From: Desulfobacteraceae bacterium
Lineage (GTDB): Bacteria > Desulfobacterota > DSM-4660 > Desulfatiglandales > Desulfatiglandaceae
Length of the DNA: 43,169 nucleotides
NCBI GenBank assembly: GCA_016783065.1
Contig: JADHXI010000008.1
Location: 1-43,169 of the forward strand
Direction of reading: 5' to 3'
Position 1 is the first letter of the stretch; the number at the start of each line of letters is the position of its first letter. The translations under genes were made by a program, and so were the position numbers. Under the pieces are notes generated by a model. That model searched no databases. It was not told the DNA's origin and was given only the letters and a program-made list of their open reading frames with translations. Below, piece after piece: positions 42,841 through 43,169 of this stretch.

Positions 42841-43068
42841 CCCAGATCCTCCCGGTTCGCTGCTTTTGTCCGTTTTCCCGAATGCCAGAATTGCGAGCAG
42901 GGCGAGATGATATGGAACGAAGTAACACGGGTTAACGGACCGGAAGGTGAGCTATTGTCAGTTTTTGAATTTACTCTTTTAAAGTCTTGGGTGAAAGACA
43001 ACGCCGTGATGTATGAAAAACCTATAGGAAATGTGTGCATTTTGCTGTCGAGCTCGCAGATAAATTTG

Positions 43069-43169
43069 CTAGTCAATCATAACCTCCTTGAGAATTGAGA
43101 GATTGTCCAGAGCCTTCCCAGCACCGAGAACAACATCAGAAAGTGGATCTTGGGTAACAGTCACAGGAA
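43069..43169 (-). CDS. mreB: Rod shape-determining protein MreB, C-terminal end only
   Basis: Hand translation of the minus strand from the right edge gives PVTVTQDPLSDVVLGAGKAL, then DNLSILKEVMID and a TAG stop at 43069-43071. The segment PL..VVLG.GKALD, ending in LLK.V, matches the actin-like MreB C-terminus. Only 32 codons are in the window and the ORF track misses it. The plus-strand 63-aa ORF at 42907-43098 and the minus 79-aa frame overlap this end or its downstream region and are not supported. MreB directs cell-wall synthesis in rod cells. Confidence 0.85.
   Translation of the reverse strand, partial: PVTVTQDPLSDVVLGAGKALDNLSILKEVMID

Noticed and set aside
42837-43098. Minus 79-aa and plus 63-aa ORFs at the right end
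   Set aside because: Both overlap the real mreB 3' end or its downstream region and lack protein-like sequence.
1-43169. CRISPR array, tRNA or rRNA genes
   Set aside because: No regularly spaced direct repeats with unique spacers were seen; the near-tandem motifs of 8-10 bp are too short. No cloverleaf or rRNA-like segment was recognised by eye.

Overview
The window looks like a chromosomal segment of a strictly anaerobic bacterium, most likely a Desulfobacterota (former Deltaproteobacteria) relative. This is inferred from gene content: indolepyruvate ferredoxin oxidoreductase, a CCG-type Fe-S protein, a C_GCAxxG_C_C redox protein, a B12/radical-SAM protein and an OFA-like MFS carrier. It is also inferred from the many short dispersed intergenic repeats. 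No rRNA, tRNA or 16S marker is present, so the taxonomy is only moderately supported. The right edge carries ordinary housekeeping genes (rpsU and the last 32 codons of mreB).

Region 1 (1-10.45 kb, all minus strand) is a six-gene anti-phage/DNA-modification operon cut by the left edge. In transcription order it holds an HTH-fused SNF2 helicase with a DUF3883-like end, an AlbA_2 (Schlafen-type) ATP-binding protein, a DUF1156 adenine-type DNA methyltransferase, an OLD/AAA_21-like ATPase, a small TOPRIM-like partner, and the start of a DUF499 ATPase. DUF1156 and DUF499 are known companions in methylation-based defence loci. The embedded ATPase/TOPRIM-like pair and the repeat-bounded AlbA_2 gene look like added cassettes. 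A perfect 7-bp-arm palindrome lies over the start codon of the HTH-helicase and suggests autoregulation.

Region 2 (10.45-32.7 kb) is a metabolic island. A plus-strand run holds a tautomerase, a beta-hydroxyacid dehydrogenase, iorA, iorB, an SDR and a cyclase-family hydrolase. It converges on a minus-strand run with a Tm-1-like protein, a creatininase-family amidohydrolase, a GlcD-like flavin oxidase, a CCG Fe-S protein and an unrecognised 300-aa protein. Further genes are a B12-radical SAM protein, a second SDR, a ketopantoate-reductase-like enzyme, an MFS carrier, a small unknown protein and a second tautomerase. The set reads like a catabolic pathway with keto-acid, hydroxy-acid and cyclic amide or lactone chemistry, but the substrate cannot be read from the sequence.

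Region 3 (33.2-35 kb) is accessory: a P-loop kinase overlapping a small winged-helix gene, then an orphan Nif11-type RiPP leader ORF between two decayed copies of a ~145-bp repeat. Region 4 (35.1-40.75 kb) is a complete dipeptide/oligopeptide ABC importer with a terminator-like hairpin between the binding-protein and permease genes. Region 5 (41.2-43.2 kb) holds a metallophosphoesterase, rpsU, a coiled-coil ORF and the mreB 3' end.

The intergenic spaces are rich in at least five different repeat families. Each is built the same way, with short near-tandem motifs of about 8-10 bp at one end and the same motifs inverted at the other. Several copies widen operon spacers or touch the stop codon of the gene beside them. 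One such pair flanks a GxxExxY pseudogene.
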